Notes: a model not told the origin generated them from the sequence alone. Counted from the stretch's first letter, positions 9,391-19,065 are shown. The stretch is 64,000 bases of DNA from Acuticoccus sp963704595 (GCA_963704595.1 OY969922.1:3968001-4032000), one strand, 5' to 3'. A program made the numbers and translations.

Positions 9391-10798
9391 TCAGAGCGCC
9401 TTCACGATCTCTTCGACCATCTTCTTGGCGTCGCCGAAGAGCATCATGTTGTTGTCCTTGTAGAACAGCGTGTTGTCGATGCCGGCATAGCCCGAGCCCA
9501 GCGAGCGCTTGGAGAACAGCACCGTCTTCGCCTTGTCGACGTCGAGGATCGGCATCCCGTAGATCGGGGAGGACGGGTCGTCGCGCGCCGCGGGGTTGGT
9601 CACGTCGTTGGCGCCGATCACGAAGGCGACGTCGGTCTGGCTGAAGTCGGAGTTGATGTCTTCGAGCTCGAACACGTCCTCGTAGGGGACCTGCGCTTCG
9701 GCCAGCAGCACGTTCATGTGGCCGGGCATGCGGCCGGCGACGGGGTGGATGGCGTACTTCACCGTCACGCCCTCCTTCTTCAGCGTGTCGGCCATCTCGC
9801 GAAGGGCATGCTGCGCCTGCGCCACCGCCATGCCGTAGCCGGGGACGATGATGACCGAGCCGGCGTTCTTCATCAGGTACGCGGCGTCTTCGGCCGAGCC
9901 GCTGCTTGACCGTGCGGTCGCCGAGGTCGTCCGCCGGACCGCCGCTGTCGCCGCCGAAGCCGCCCAGGATCACGGAGATGAACGAGCGGTTCATCGCCTT
10001 GCACATGATGTAGGAGAGGATCGCGCCCGACGAGCCGACCAGCGCGCCGGTGATGATCAGCGCCGTGTTGCCCAGCGTGAAGCCGATGCCGGCCGCCGCC
10101 CAGCCCGAATAGGAGTTGAGCATCGAGACGACGACGGGCATGTCCGCCCCGCCGATCGGGATGATGAGGAGGCCGCCGAGGACCAGCGCGACGATGGCGA
10201 GCGCCCAGAAATACGACCGCTGCGCCAGCGGAGCGCCGTCCGCCTGCACGAACAGGACGACGAGGACGATCAGCAGGATGAAGATCGCAGCGTTCAGGAA
10301 ATGCCGGCCGGGCAGCATGATCGGCTTGCCGGACATCCGCCCGTCGAGCTTCGCGAACGCGATGATCGAGCCCGTGAAGGTGAGCGCGCCGACCGCGACG
10401 CCGATCGCCATCTCGATCAGCGACAGCGTCTTGATGTGCTCGGGCGTGCCGATGTTGAAGGCTTCCGGCGCGTAGAGCGCACCGGCGGCGACGAACACGG
10501 CGGCGAGGCCGACGAGGGAGTGGAACGCTGCGACGAGCTGCGGCATCGCCGTCATCGGGATGCGCTTGGCGATGACGGCGCCCACCGCACCGCCGATGCC
10601 GAGGCCGAGCACGATGAGGATCCAGCCCGCCACGTCCGGCGCGCCGGCCCACAGCGTGGTGATGACCGCGATGGTCATGCCGATCATGCCGAGCGTGTTG
10701 CCCTGGCGGGACGTCGTCGGATGGCTGAGGCCGCGAAGCGCCAGAATGAACAGCACCCCCGAGACGAGGTAGAGAATGGCTGCGAGGTTGGCGCTCAT
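9391..10798 (-). CDS. pntB: NAD(P) transhydrogenase subunit beta, one frameshift
   Basis: PntB carries most of the membrane domain and the NADP(H)-binding domain III of proton-translocating transhydrogenase, which makes NADPH from NADH using the proton gradient. About 468 residues are restored if one extra base near 9900 is removed. The first part has multiple membrane helices (LAAILYLVSGVLFILALRGL onward). The second has the NADP-binding block GYGMAVAQAQHALREM and ends FGDAKKMVEEIVKAL. The ATG overlaps the stop of the small upstream ORF (ATGA), suggesting coupled translation. Confidence 0.94.
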
Positions 10799-10911
10799 CG
10801 GGTCATTCCGTGTTTATTGGGAAGCGCGAGCGCTTCCGTATTGATGGCCGCAAGCTCCGCGCAAGCCGCGCCATCTACGATTTCGGTGAGAAAGAGGGGA
10901 GCCACGCTCAC
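10795..10911 (-). CDS. Candidate 38-residue ORF between pntAB and pntB
   Basis: The roughly 110-bp gap between the alpha-2 and beta transhydrogenase genes is open in one frame from end to end. It begins with GTG at 10911, overlapping the pntAB stop as GTGA, and ends with TGA overlapping the pntB ATG as ATGA. The peptide begins MSVAPLFLTEIVDGAACAEL and has no membrane segment or recognised motif. Four-base overlaps at both ends are what a real coupled gene looks like. It may instead simply relay ribosomes to pntB, which lacks a strong Shine-Dalgarno sequence. I do not recognise the peptide. Confidence 0.4.
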   Translation of the reverse strand: MSVAPLFLTEIVDGAACAELAAINTEALALPNKHGMTR

Positions 10912-11321
10912 TTCTTTTTCTTGTACATCGCCAGCATGCGCTGGGTGACGAGGAAGCCGCCGAAGATGTTCACGCTGGCGAGCACCAGGCCGATGAAGCC
11001 GAAGATCTTGGCCCACACCGCGCCTTCCGCTTCCGCGAAGGAGACGCCGGTGGCCAGCAGCGCGCCGACCACGATCACCGAGGAGATCGCGTTGGTGACG
11101 CTCATCAGCGGGGTGTGGAGCGCGGGGGTGACCGACCAGACCACGTAGTAGCCGACGAAGATCGCGAGCACGAAGATCGCGAGGCGGTAGATGGTGGGGT
11201 CGATCGCACCGCCGGATGCGTATGCGACCGCCTCTGCGGCGCTGTCGGCCGCGATGACGACGCTGTCCACGGTCGAGCTTGTGGCCGGCGCGGTGGTCGC
11301 GGCCTGGGCGAATTGTTGCAT
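10908..11321 (-). CDS. pntAB: NAD(P) transhydrogenase subunit alpha-2 (membrane part)
   Basis: A 137-residue membrane subunit, corresponding to the C-terminal membrane part of PntA in species where the alpha subunit is split. Three helices are visible: IYRLAIFVLAIFVGYYVVW, then the SVTNAISSVIVVGALLATG segment, then IFGFIGLVLASVNIFGGF. The ATG at 11321 is chosen because GAGGAAAT precedes it; longer frames upstream run into pntAA. It lies 10 bp after pntAA in the same direction. The alanine/threonine-rich N-terminus of about 45 residues is longer than in some homologues. Confidence 0.93.
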   Translation of the reverse strand: MQQFAQAATTAPATSSTVDSVVIAADSAAEAVAYASGGAIDPTIYRLAIFVLAIFVGYYVVWSVTPALHTPLMSVTNAISSVIVVGALLATGVSFAEAEGAVWAKIFGFIGLVLASVNIFGGFLVTQRMLAMYKKKK

Positions 11322-11331
11322 CGGTATTTCC

Positions 11332-12492
11332 TCAGGCAGCGGTTTGCGCGGCGGGCTTGGCGGCAGGGCCACCGAACTTGGGGTGCACCAGGGCACCATC
11401 GCGCGTCAGCAGCGTGGACGTGACGACCTCGTCGTCCCACTTCGGCTCAAGCGCCTTGGTTTCCTTGTTGACCAGAACCGTGTCCACGAAGGTGTAGAGG
11501 TTCTTGGCGTACAGCAGCGACGCGGTGTTGGGGATCCGGCCGGCGACGTTGGCGTGGCCGATGATCTTCACCGATCCGACCTCGACAACCTCGCCCTCTT
11601 TCGAGCCCTCGACATTGCCGCCGCGCTCCACCGCGAGGTCGACCAGGATCGAGCCCGGCGCCATGGATTTCACCATTGCCGAGGAGACCAGCTTCGGCGC
11701 GGGGCGGCCGGGGATCAGCGCCGTGGTGATGACGATGTCCTGCTTGGCGACGTGGGCGGCGACGAGCTCGGCCTGCTGGCGCTTGTAGTCGTCCGACATT
11801 TCCTTGGCGTAGCCGCCGGCGTCTTCCGCGGCCTTGAACTCGTCGTTCTCGACCGCGACGAACTTGGCGCCGAGCGAAGCGACCTGCTCCTTGGCGGCGG
11901 GGCGCACGTCGGTCGCGGACACCGCGGCGCCGAGGCGGCGGGCGGTGGCGATCGCCTGGAGGCCGGCAACGCCTGCGCCCATGACGAAGACCTTGGCGGC
12001 GGGCACGGTGCCGGCGGCGGTCATCATCATCGGGAAGGCGCGGTCGAACGCTGCCGCGGCGTCGATCACGGCCTGGTAGCCGGCAAGGTTCGCCTGGGAG
12101 GAGAGGATGTCCATCGACTGCGCGCGCGTGATGCGCGGCATCAGCTCCATGGCGACGGCCGCGACGCCGGCGTCGGCCATCGCCTTCAGCCCGTCACGGT
12201 CGCCGAACGGGTCGAGCGCGCCGATCACGATGGCGCCCTTCTTCATGGCGGCCAGAACGTCGGGCGCAGGGCGGCGGACCACCAGCACGATGTCGGCGTC
12301 CTTCACGGCGTCGACGCTGGAGGCGGCAATCTCGGCGCCGGCCTCCTTGAATGCGGCGTCGGTCACGCGGGCAGTGGCGCCCGCGCCGGTGGCGACGGCA
12401 ACCTTCGCGCCGAGGGTCACGTAGCGTTTGACGACGTCAGGCGTCGCGGCGACGCGTGTATCGTCGGTTTCGGCAGGTACGGCAATTTTCAC
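11332..12492 (-). CDS. pntAA: NAD(P) transhydrogenase subunit alpha-1 (NAD-binding part)
   Basis: A 386-residue soluble domain I of transhydrogenase that binds NAD(H). It contains the alanine dehydrogenase-like fold, with KIAVPAETDDTRVAATPDVV at the start, VFVMGAGVAGLQAIATARRLGA as the nucleotide-binding loop, and the mobile-loop region KEMSDDYKRQQAELVAAH. The start is GTG at 12492, because the family begins exactly at VKIAVP and upstream codons do not match. Order CoxIV-like, pntAA, pntAB, pntB is common in Hyphomicrobiales. Confidence 0.94.
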   Translation of the reverse strand: MKIAVPAETDDTRVAATPDVVKRYVTLGAKVAVATGAGATARVTDAAFKEAGAEIAASSVDAVKDADIVLVVRRPAPDVLAAMKKGAIVIGALDPFGDRDGLKAMADAGVAAVAMELMPRITRAQSMDILSSQANLAGYQAVIDAAAAFDRAFPMMMTAAGTVPAAKVFVMGAGVAGLQAIATARRLGAAVSATDVRPAAKEQVASLGAKFVAVENDEFKAAEDAGGYAKEMSDDYKRQQAELVAAHVAKQDIVITTALIPGRPAPKLVSSAMVKSMAPGSILVDLAVERGGNVEGSKEGEVVEVGSVKIIGHANVAGRIPNTASLLYAKNLYTFVDTVLVNKETKALEPKWDDEVVTSTLLTRDGALVHPKFGGPAAKPAAQTAA

Positions 12493-12523
12493 GAGAGACC
12501 CCGGCGGCGACGGCTGCTTGTTT

Positions 12524-12688
12524 TCATACCAGAAAGACTGCCATGCCGATGAGCAGCAGTGCAATGAAGATGATCGCCCATTTGGTCAGACCGAGAAACC
12601 CGTCATAGGTCTGGCGGTGCTGTTCGATCGTGGTGCGGGGCGGCTCGGCGTCGGGAGCGGTGGTCTCGTAGATCGGCGTGCTGGCCAT
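12524..12688 (-). CDS. Small aa3-type cytochrome c oxidase subunit IV
   Basis: A 54-residue protein with a charged N-terminus, the block HRQTYDGFLGLTKWAIIF, and one membrane helix ending GMAVFLV. This matches the bacterial aa3 CoxIV family, a single-helix accessory subunit of cytochrome c oxidase. The pattern TYDGF..LTKW just before the helix is the recognisable signature. GAGAGG lies ahead of the ATG. It sits 31 bp upstream of pntAA on the same strand, a placement often seen in alphaproteobacteria, although the oxidase genes themselves are elsewhere. Confidence 0.85.
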   Translation of the reverse strand: MASTPIYETTAPDAEPPRTTIEQHRQTYDGFLGLTKWAIIFIALLLIGMAVFLV

Positions 12689-12928
12689 CGGGTCCTCTCG
12701 GGGTTTGAAAGCGCACGGGTCGCGGCGGCTAATTGTCTAAGTGGACCGCGCCGTGAAGGCAAGGAAGCCGGGCGTCGCGGCCGGAAACTCCCATGGTTCG
12801 CGCAAGCGCCGCCCCGGCAGGCGCGACCCGCACCCAGCCGGTGCCCAGAATCGAGACGCTGCGGCTTGCGTTCTCACGCGCCGCGCGCCAGCCTCGGCTG
12901 CAACAACGCACACATGCCGGGAGTAGAC

Positions 12929-14424
12929 GTGTCCAGCCTCGCCATGCCCAAGGCCAAAGACGCCGTGCTCGCCCGCCGCGCCGAGATCGTCGCGGCCCTG
13001 CGCGCCATCGTGCCCGGCGAGGGCACCGTGGACGAGGAAAGCGGGATGCGCGCCTACGAGACCGACGGGCTGACCGCCTACCGGCAGATGCCGTTCGTGG
13101 TGGTGCTGCCCGAAACGGTCGAGCAGGTCGCGGCGGTGCTGAAATACTGCCACGCCAACGACGTGCGCGTCGTCCCGCGCGGCGCAGGAACCTCGCTGTC
13201 CGGCGGTGCGCTGCCGCTCGCCGATGCGGTGCTGATCTCGATGATGCGTTTCAACCGCATCCTCGACATCGACTTCGCCAACCGCACCGCCACCGTCCAG
13301 CCCGGCGTCACCAACCTTTCGATCACGCAGGCCGTGGCGCACGAGGGGTTCTACTACGCGCCGGACCCCTCCTCGCAGATCGCCTGCTCCATCGGCGGCA
13401 ACGTCGCGGAGAATTCGGGCGGCGTGCACTGCCTGAAATATGGGCTGACCACCAACAACGTCCTCGGGCTCGAGATCGTCACCATCGAGGGCGAGGTCCT
13501 GCGGATCGGCGGCAAGCATCTCGATGCGGCGGGGTACGACTGGCTCGCCTTCATGGTCGGCTCGGAGGGCCTGCTCGCCGTCGTCACCGAGGTCACGGTG
13601 CGGATCCTGCGCGCGCCCGAGACCGCCCGCGCCTGCCTCATCGGCTTCCCTGACACCGAGGACGCGGGGCGCTGCGTCGCCGCGATTATCGCCGCCGGCA
13701 TCATCCCCGGCGGGATGGAGATGATGGACCGCCCCGCGATCCACGCGGCCGAGGACTTCGTCAACGCGGGCTATCCGCGCGATGTCGACGCGCTGCTGAT
13801 CGTCGAGCTCGACGGGCCGCAGGTGGAGGTCGACCATCTTCTGGAGCGGGTCGAGGCCATCGCGCGGGACTTCGGCGCCAGCCACATCCGCGTTTCGGAG
13901 AACGAGGCGGAGCGGGCGAGCTTCTGGGCCGGGCGCAAGGCTGCCTTCCCCGCCGTCGGCCGGATCTCGCCGGACTACATGTGCATGGACGGGACGATCC
14001 CGCGGCGCGAGCTGCCGCGCGTCCTCAAGGGGATGGCCGAACTCTCCGAGAAGCACGGGCTGCGCGTCGCCAACGTGTTCCATGCCGGCGACGGCAACCT
14101 CCACCCGCTCATCCTGTTCGACGCCAACGCGCCGGGTGAGCTCGAACGCGCCGAGGCTTTCGGCGCCGACATCCTGCGGCTTTGCGTCGAGGTCGGAGGG
14201 TGCCTCACCGGCGAGCACGGCGTCGGCGTCGAGAAGCGCGACCTGATGCCGGAGATGTTCACCGAGGACGACCTCAAGCAGCAGCAGCGCGTCAAGTGCG
14301 CGTTCGATTCGGCCACCTCCTCAACCCCGGCAAGGTGTTCCCGGTGCTGCACCGCTGCGCCGAGCTTTCGCGGATGCACGTCCACCGCGGCCAGCTCCCC
14401 TTCCCCGACATTCCGCGGTTCTGA
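12929..14424 (+). CDS. glcD: Glycolate oxidase subunit GlcD (FAD-linked), one frameshift
   Basis: GlcD is the FAD subunit that oxidises glycolate to glyoxylate. The protein is about 498 residues when one missing base near 14310 is restored; the frame then continues HLLNPGKVFPVLHRCAEL. The FAD-binding type 4 domain shows RGAGTSLSGGALP and CSIGGNVAENSGG, and the C-terminal domain has HAGDGNLHPL and GEHGVG. Start choice is uncertain: GTG at 12929 has GGGAG six bases ahead, while an in-frame ATG lies at 12914. It leads the glcD-glcE-membrane protein-glcF cluster. Confidence 0.93.
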
Positions 14425-14476
14425 TGCGCACCGCTGCATCCCTCGCCGGCGCACGACACCCGGAGGCAGTCGATCC

Positions 14477-15675
14477 GTGACGACCTTTTCCCCGACGAAC
14501 TCGAAGGACGTGCTGGACGCCGTCGCCTGGGCGGCGAACGCGGTGGAACCGCTCGAAGTGGTCGGCGGCGGCACCAAGCGCGCGGTCTCCAACCCGTCGC
14601 AGGCCGCGCACACGCTGGACCTCTCCGGCCTCAGCGGGATCGAGAGCTACGAACCGGAAGAACTCGTCCTCACCCTCGCCCCCGGCACGCCGATGGCCGA
14701 GGTGGCGGACGCGCTCGCCGGCGCCAACCAGATGCTGGCGTTCGAGCCGCCGGACTACACGGCGCTTCTGGGCGCCACCGGCACGCCGACCTTCGGCGGC
14801 ACCTTCGCCACCAACTTTGCCGGCCCGCGCAGGCTGGTCGCCGGTGCGGTGCGCGACCACATGCTGGGGCTTTCCGCAGTCTCGGGCCGGGGCGAGGCGT
14901 TCAAGGCCGGCGGGCGGGTGGTGAAGAACGTCACCGGCTACGACCTTGCCCGCGCGCTGGCCGGCTCGTGGGGCACGCTCGCCGTCGCAACGCAGCTCAC
15001 CGTCAAGGTCCTGCCGAAGCCGGAGCGGGAGACCACGCTCGTGCTGGCAGGGCACACGCCCGAGGCCGCGGTCGCCGCAATCAGCCGCGTCATGGGGTCG
15101 GCGTGCGACGTGTCGGCCGCCGCCCACGCGCAGGACGACGTCGCCGGTGACCTGCCGCTTGACGCGCACAGGACCGGTGACGCTCCTGCGGATCGAAGGT
15201 TTCGGCCCCTCGGTGGACGCGCGCATCGCGGCCGCCGAGGCGCTCTTCGCCGGCGAGGACACCTCGCGGCTCGAGGGCGAACAGTCGGCCGCGGTGTGGC
15301 GCGCGGTGCGGGACGGCACGCCCTTCGCCGGCACCCGCGGCGTGGTCTGGCGCTGCTCCGTCGCGCCCACCGACGGGCCGTCCGTCGCCGCGGCCGCGCC
15401 GCCCGGCTCGCGCGTCCTGTTCGACTGGGCGGGCGGCCTCCTCCTGATCGAGACCCCGGCGGTGGACGACGCCGGCGCCGCCGCATCTGCGCGCAGCGGT
15501 GGACAGGGTCGGCGGACATGCCACGTTGCTGCGTGCACCGCTGGACTTTCGCGCAAGAATTCCTACGTTTCATGAGGTATCGGCCGGGCTTCTGTCGCTC
15601 AGTGCCCGGCTCCGCGATGCGTTCGACCCGAAATCCATATTCAATCCGAACCGCATGGCGCGGGAGCAAGCATGA
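14477..15675 (+). CDS. glcE: Glycolate oxidase subunit GlcE, two frameshifts
   Basis: GlcE is the second FAD-binding subunit of glycolate oxidase. GTG at 14477 follows CGGAGG. The first frame carries VVGGGTKRAV, GGTFATNFAGPRRL and VVKNVTGYDLARAL. Near 15150 the frame slips by one base into TLLRIEGFGPSVDARIA, and near 15480 it slips again into HLRAAVDRVGGHATLLRAP, ending DPKSIFNPNRMAREQA. Both slips act as one extra base, and the rejoined protein is about 398 residues, the normal length. All three pieces are clearly glcE, so a true pseudogene is less likely than sequence error. The stop overlaps the next ATG by 4 bp. Confidence 0.88.
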
Positions 15676-16358
15676 TCGTCCGCTTACGCAACAGGACTGC
15701 CGGCGCAACGGTCTCGGCCGCGGCCGCCGATAATTCGCACGCAGGCCGGAAGGTCCGGCCCGGGCCTACACCCGGGAGCGAGAACGGGAGCGGCGCGATG
15801 ATCCGAAAGATGGCAGGCAGCGTCCCGCCGACGGGAGCGCGCGCCAACGCGGCACACGCGCCCGGTCCGGGCACGACGAGCGCCGGCGACCATACGGGCT
15901 CGCCCCGCGCCGCGGCCGGCGATCCGCCGCCCAATGCCGCCACCGGCGCGAGGCGCGGCAGCGGGAATTCAGGCGATGGCACCACAACCGGCGCCGAGCC
16001 GCGCAAGCCCCGCCAGTCGCTCTGGTTCCGGCCGGGCGCGGTCAACGTCAAGCTCATCTACGCCGGTTATCTCGCCAGCCTCGCGATGCCGCCGGTGGCG
16101 CTGATCGCAGGCTTCTTTGCCTATCAGAACGCACGGCAGGACCCGCCGCAGTGGCTGGCGACGCATTATCTCTACCAGGTCCGCACGTTCTGGATGGGGT
16201 TTGCGGCCAACCTCGTCGCCTACGCCCTGTCGTTCGCGGGGGTCGGGCTCCTGCTCTTCCCGCTGATCGCCGTCTGGCTGGTCGCGCGGGCGGTGAAGGG
16301 GCTGATCCGCGTCGCGCAGGGCGTGGAGATCGAGGAGCCGCTCAGCTTCTTCGTCTGA
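15672..16358 (+). CDS. Membrane protein of DUF4870-like type with long disordered N-terminus
   Basis: A 228-residue product in two parts. Residues 1 to about 115 are rich in Gly, Pro, Ala and Arg and look disordered. The rest holds three hydrophobic segments, with the sequence ATHYLYQVRTFWMGF between the first two, and ends VAQGVEIEEPLSFFV. The membrane part resembles small DUF4870-type proteins. The ATG at 15672 overlaps the glcE stop as ATGA, which supports this start. The next in-frame ATG (15798) would shorten the low-complexity tail. Function unknown; its place inside the glc cluster may be only local. Confidence 0.6.
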   Translation: MIVRLRNRTAGATVSAAAADNSHAGRKVRPGPTPGSENGSGAMIRKMAGSVPPTGARANAAHAPGPGTTSAGDHTGSPRAAAGDPPPNAATGARRGSGNSGDGTTTGAEPRKPRQSLWFRPGAVNVKLIYAGYLASLAMPPVALIAGFFAYQNARQDPPQWLATHYLYQVRTFWMGFAANLVAYALSFAGVGLLLFPLIAVWLVARAVKGLIRVAQGVEIEEPLSFFV

Positions 16359-16441
16359 CCGCGCATGGATTGAGACGCTGCGGCACGGCCGGGCCGCAGC
16401 GCCGCATTGCCGGCACGCCGGGCAGAGGCTAGCGTTCACCG

Positions 16442-17869
16442 ATGCAGACGCATTTCTCCCCCGCCCAGCTCGAAGATCCGGCGATCCGCACCGCCGACGG
16501 CATCCTGCGAGCCTGCGTGCGCTGCGGCTTCTGCACCGCCACGTGCCCGACCTTCGTGCTTCTCGGCGACGAGTGCGACAGCCCGCGCGGGCGGATCTAC
16601 CAGATCAAGGACATGCTGGAGAAGGACCGCCCGGCGACCGAGCGGGACGCCCGGCACATCGACCGCTGCCTCTCCTGCCTCGCCTGCATGACGACATGCC
16701 CCTCCGGCGTGAACTACATGCACCTCGTCGACCACGCCCGCACCCACATCGCAAAGACCTACCGCCGCCCGTTCACCGACCGCGCGCTCCGCTTCGTCCT
16801 CGCCAAGGTCCTGCCCTACCCAGGCCGGTTCCGCGTGGCGCTCCGGCTCGCAAGGCTCGGCGCCCCGTTCGCGGCGCGGCGCAAGGCGGCGCCGCCGGTG
16901 GTGCGCGAGCCCGGCGCCAGCCGCTCAGGCAACGAGAACATTGCGCTCCGCGGCAGTATCGCACCCGACGCCACCAACGCGGCCCGCACCACGGCGCCCG
17001 CCGTCGACATCTTCAGCCGCCTCGGCGCGATGCTGGCGCTGGCCCCTGCTCACCTTCCCGCCCGCGAGGCCGCGCCGGCCCCGATGACAGGCGCCCGCAA
17101 GATGCGCGTCGCGATCCTCACCGGCTGTGCGCAGAGCGTGCTCGCCCCCTCGATCAACGCCGCCGCCGCCCGCGTCCTCGCCCGCGCTGGCGTCGAGGTG
17201 GTGACGCCGAAGGGCGAGGGCTGCTGCGGCGCGCTCGTCCACCACATGGGCCGCGAAAACGACGCCCACGCCGCCGCCAAGGGCAACATCGACGCCTGGA
17301 TCGGCGAGCGTGACCGCAACGGGCTCGACGCCATCATCATCACCGCATCGGGTTGCGGCACCACCATCAAGGACTACGGCTTCATGCTGCGCGAGGACCC
17401 GGCGTATGCCGACAAGGCCGCGGCGGTGTCGGCGATGGCGAAGGACATCACCGAGGTTCTCGCCGGGCTCGACCTTGCCCCGGCGACCCGCAGCACCGGC
17501 GCGACGGTCGCCTACCACAGCGCCTGCTCGATGCAGCACGGGCAGAAGATCCGCACCGAGCCCAAGGCCCTGCTCGCCGCCCACGGCTTCACGGTGAAGG
17601 ACGTGCCGGAGGGGCACCTCTGCTGCGGTTCGGCCGGGACCTACAACATCCTGCAGCCAGGCATCGCGGCGCGGCTCCGGGAGCGCAAGCTCGCCAACAT
17701 CGAGACCACCGGCGCCGACCTTGTCGCCACCGGCAACATCGGCTGCATGACGCAGCTGAAGGACGGCCGCCCGATCGTCCACACAGTAGAGTTGATCGAC
17801 TGGGCGCAGGGCGGCCCCGCCCCCGCCGCTGCCGCCGCCGTGCTCGGCAAGGTGCCCGCCGCCGCGTGA
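16442..17869 (+). CDS. glcF: Glycolate oxidase iron-sulfur subunit GlcF
   Basis: GlcF passes electrons from the flavin subunits to the respiratory chain. The 475-residue protein has two 4Fe-4S motifs, C25-x2-C28-x2-C31-x3-C35 and C76-x2-C79-x2-C82-x3-C86. Two CCG domains follow (GCCGALVHHMG and LCCGSAGTYN), as in heterodisulfide-reductase-like proteins. The reading frame is intact. A stretch of about 60 residues between the Fe-S domain and the first CCG domain is low complexity (around residues 150-210). It completes the glcDEF set, 83 bp after the membrane protein gene. Confidence 0.95.
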   Translation: MQTHFSPAQLEDPAIRTADGILRACVRCGFCTATCPTFVLLGDECDSPRGRIYQIKDMLEKDRPATERDARHIDRCLSCLACMTTCPSGVNYMHLVDHARTHIAKTYRRPFTDRALRFVLAKVLPYPGRFRVALRLARLGAPFAARRKAAPPVVREPGASRSGNENIALRGSIAPDATNAARTTAPAVDIFSRLGAMLALAPAHLPAREAAPAPMTGARKMRVAILTGCAQSVLAPSINAAAARVLARAGVEVVTPKGEGCCGALVHHMGRENDAHAAAKGNIDAWIGERDRNGLDAIIITASGCGTTIKDYGFMLREDPAYADKAAAVSAMAKDITEVLAGLDLAPATRSTGATVAYHSACSMQHGQKIRTEPKALLAAHGFTVKDVPEGHLCCGSAGTYNILQPGIAARLRERKLANIETTGADLVATGNIGCMTQLKDGRPIVHTVELIDWAQGGPAPAAAAAVLGKVPAAA

Positions 17870-17872
17870 ACC

Positions 17873-18399
17873 TCAGGCGAGCTGCTTGTACATGATGGTG
17901 GTCGAACTCGAGCCGCGGCGAGAACACGTCGAGGCAGTAGCCGGGCACGACGCCCACCACCTCGTAGCCGAGACCGCGGTAGAGCGGCTCGGCGGCGTCG
18001 CCGGTGCGTGTGTCCAGCGTCAGCAGCGTCCTCTCCCTTGCGCGCGCCTCGCCCTCCAGCACCGCCATCATCCGCGCGTGCGATGCCGTGCCGGCGGTGA
18101 TCGGGGTGGACCAGCACCTTGGCGACGTCGGCCCGGTGCGGCTGGTTGCGCGGCGTCGAGGTGATGAGCTGCGCCGTCCCGACGAGCGCCCCCGACAGCC
18201 GCGCCTCGATGAGCGTCACCGCCCCCGCCGCGACCCGCGGGGCGACGGTATCGCGCCAGAATGCGCGCGCCTCCTCGGGGCTGAACGGGTCGATGAAGCC
18301 GATGCTGGCGCCGGCCATCACGCAGGCATGGAGGAGCGCACCGAGGGCATCGACGTCCACGGGCTCGGCCGGATCGACCGCCCGGATCGCAAGGGTCAT
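17873..18399 (-). CDS. GNAT-family N-acetyltransferase, two frameshifts
   Basis: A GNAT acetyltransferase of about 174 residues when two single extra bases (near 18072 and 17920) are removed. The first frame reads MTLAIRAVDPAEPVDVDALG and reaches the acetyl-CoA-binding loop HPDHRRHGIARA. The second gives EARARERTLLTLDTRTGDAA and LYRGLGYEVVGVVPGY. The third ends SSSTTIMYKQLA, the usual GNAT tail. The acyl acceptor cannot be told. Its ATG overlaps the stop of the upstream regulator gene by 4 bp, so the regulator may control or work with this enzyme. Its 3' end converges on glcF with a gap of 3 bp. Confidence 0.82.
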
Positions 18400-18965
18400 T
18401 GGATCACCATGAAGAGGAGGTAGCGCGCGCCGGCCTCGTCGGGGGCGGCGAAGGCGCTTGCCCCGATCGCGCGGTAACGGATCGCGTCGCCACCCGAAAG
18501 CCGGTGCGTCTCGCCGGCAAGAGTGAGGTCGAGCGTGCCCGACAGCATCACCAGATGATGCTCGGTGCCGGGGCGCCGGTCGTCCGGGTAGGAAAGCCGC
18601 GCACCCGGGAAGAGGTGCCACTCGGTCACGTCCGCGCTGAAGTCGCGGGCGGGCGGGCAGACGGCGCGCGCCTCCGCCAGCCCGTCGTCGGTCCGCCACA
18701 CCGGCTGCGCGGTCCGGCGGACCAGCGCAGGCGGCGCGCCTTCGACCATCAGCATCAGCCGCGCCATGGTCAGCCCGAACGCGCTGCAGAGCGCGGCAAG
18801 CTGCGCCGCGGTCGGGCTCGTCTGGCCGTTCTCCAGCCGCGACAGCGTCGCCCGGCTGATCCCGCTCTTTTGCGCGAGCACGTCCAGCGACAGGTCCCGC
18901 TCTGCACGCAGAGCTTTCAACCGCGCCGCAAGAACCTCCCCGCTGCCCCAACCTGACTCTTCCAT
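18396..18965 (-). CDS. XRE-family regulator with C-terminal cupin domain
   Basis: A 189-residue regulator. The helix-turn-helix lies at about residues 12-66 (LAARLKALRAERDLSLDVLA, then SGISRATLSRLENGQTSP). A cupin domain follows from about residue 105, with PGTEHHLVMLSGTLDLTLAG and LSGGDAIRYRA. Such XRE-cupin proteins often sense a small ligand in the cupin and control a neighbouring enzyme or transporter. It is coupled (ATGA) to the downstream GNAT gene and diverges from urtA. The cupin histidine pair (EHH) is present, so a metal site is possible. Confidence 0.88.
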   Translation of the reverse strand: MEESGWGSGEVLAARLKALRAERDLSLDVLAQKSGISRATLSRLENGQTSPTAAQLAALCSAFGLTMARLMLMVEGAPPALVRRTAQPVWRTDDGLAEARAVCPPARDFSADVTEWHLFPGARLSYPDDRRPGTEHHLVMLSGTLDLTLAGETHRLSGGDAIRYRAIGASAFAAPDEAGARYLLFMVIQ

Positions 18966-19048
18966 ATCCGGGAATTAATCCCGAAACTGAGAATTACGCA
19001 ACAGGACATTTGGTGGATTGGCACTTCGTGCTCTCAGGCGGCCAACAC

Positions 19049-19065
19049 GCGCAACAATGTTGTGC
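19049..19065. promoter_or_regulatory. Imperfect palindrome upstream of the urt promoter
   Basis: GCGCAACA and TGTTGTGC flank a single A, an inverted repeat with seven of eight paired positions. It lies about 100 bp upstream of the sigma-54 element, where enhancer-binding activators usually sit. Spacing between the GC-rich ends differs from the classic NtrC site, so NtrC binding is only a suggestion. It could also serve the divergent cupin regulator. Confidence 0.4.

Noticed and set aside
10795..11016. A 73-codon version of the small pnt ORF starting inside pntAB
   Set aside because: Its first part merely overlaps the pntAB C-terminus in another frame with Arg/His-rich sequence. The GTG at 10911 with a 4-base overlap is the more natural start.
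14477..15675. Programmed frameshifting or true pseudogene status for glcE, urtB and the GNAT gene
   Set aside because: No slippery sequence or stimulatory structure is apparent, breaks occur in unrelated genes including secA, and coding constraint continues on both sides.
12428..15733. A single 1,101-codon frame that could be read as a GlcD-GlcE fusion
   Set aside because: The frame continues through the glcD stop only because of a base lost near 14310. The two proteins have separate normal starts, ribosome sites and ends.
19018..19034. A second sigma-54-like element, TTGGCACTTCGTGCTC
   Set aside because: The GG and GC pairs are only 8 bases apart instead of 10. The element at 19149 has correct spacing.
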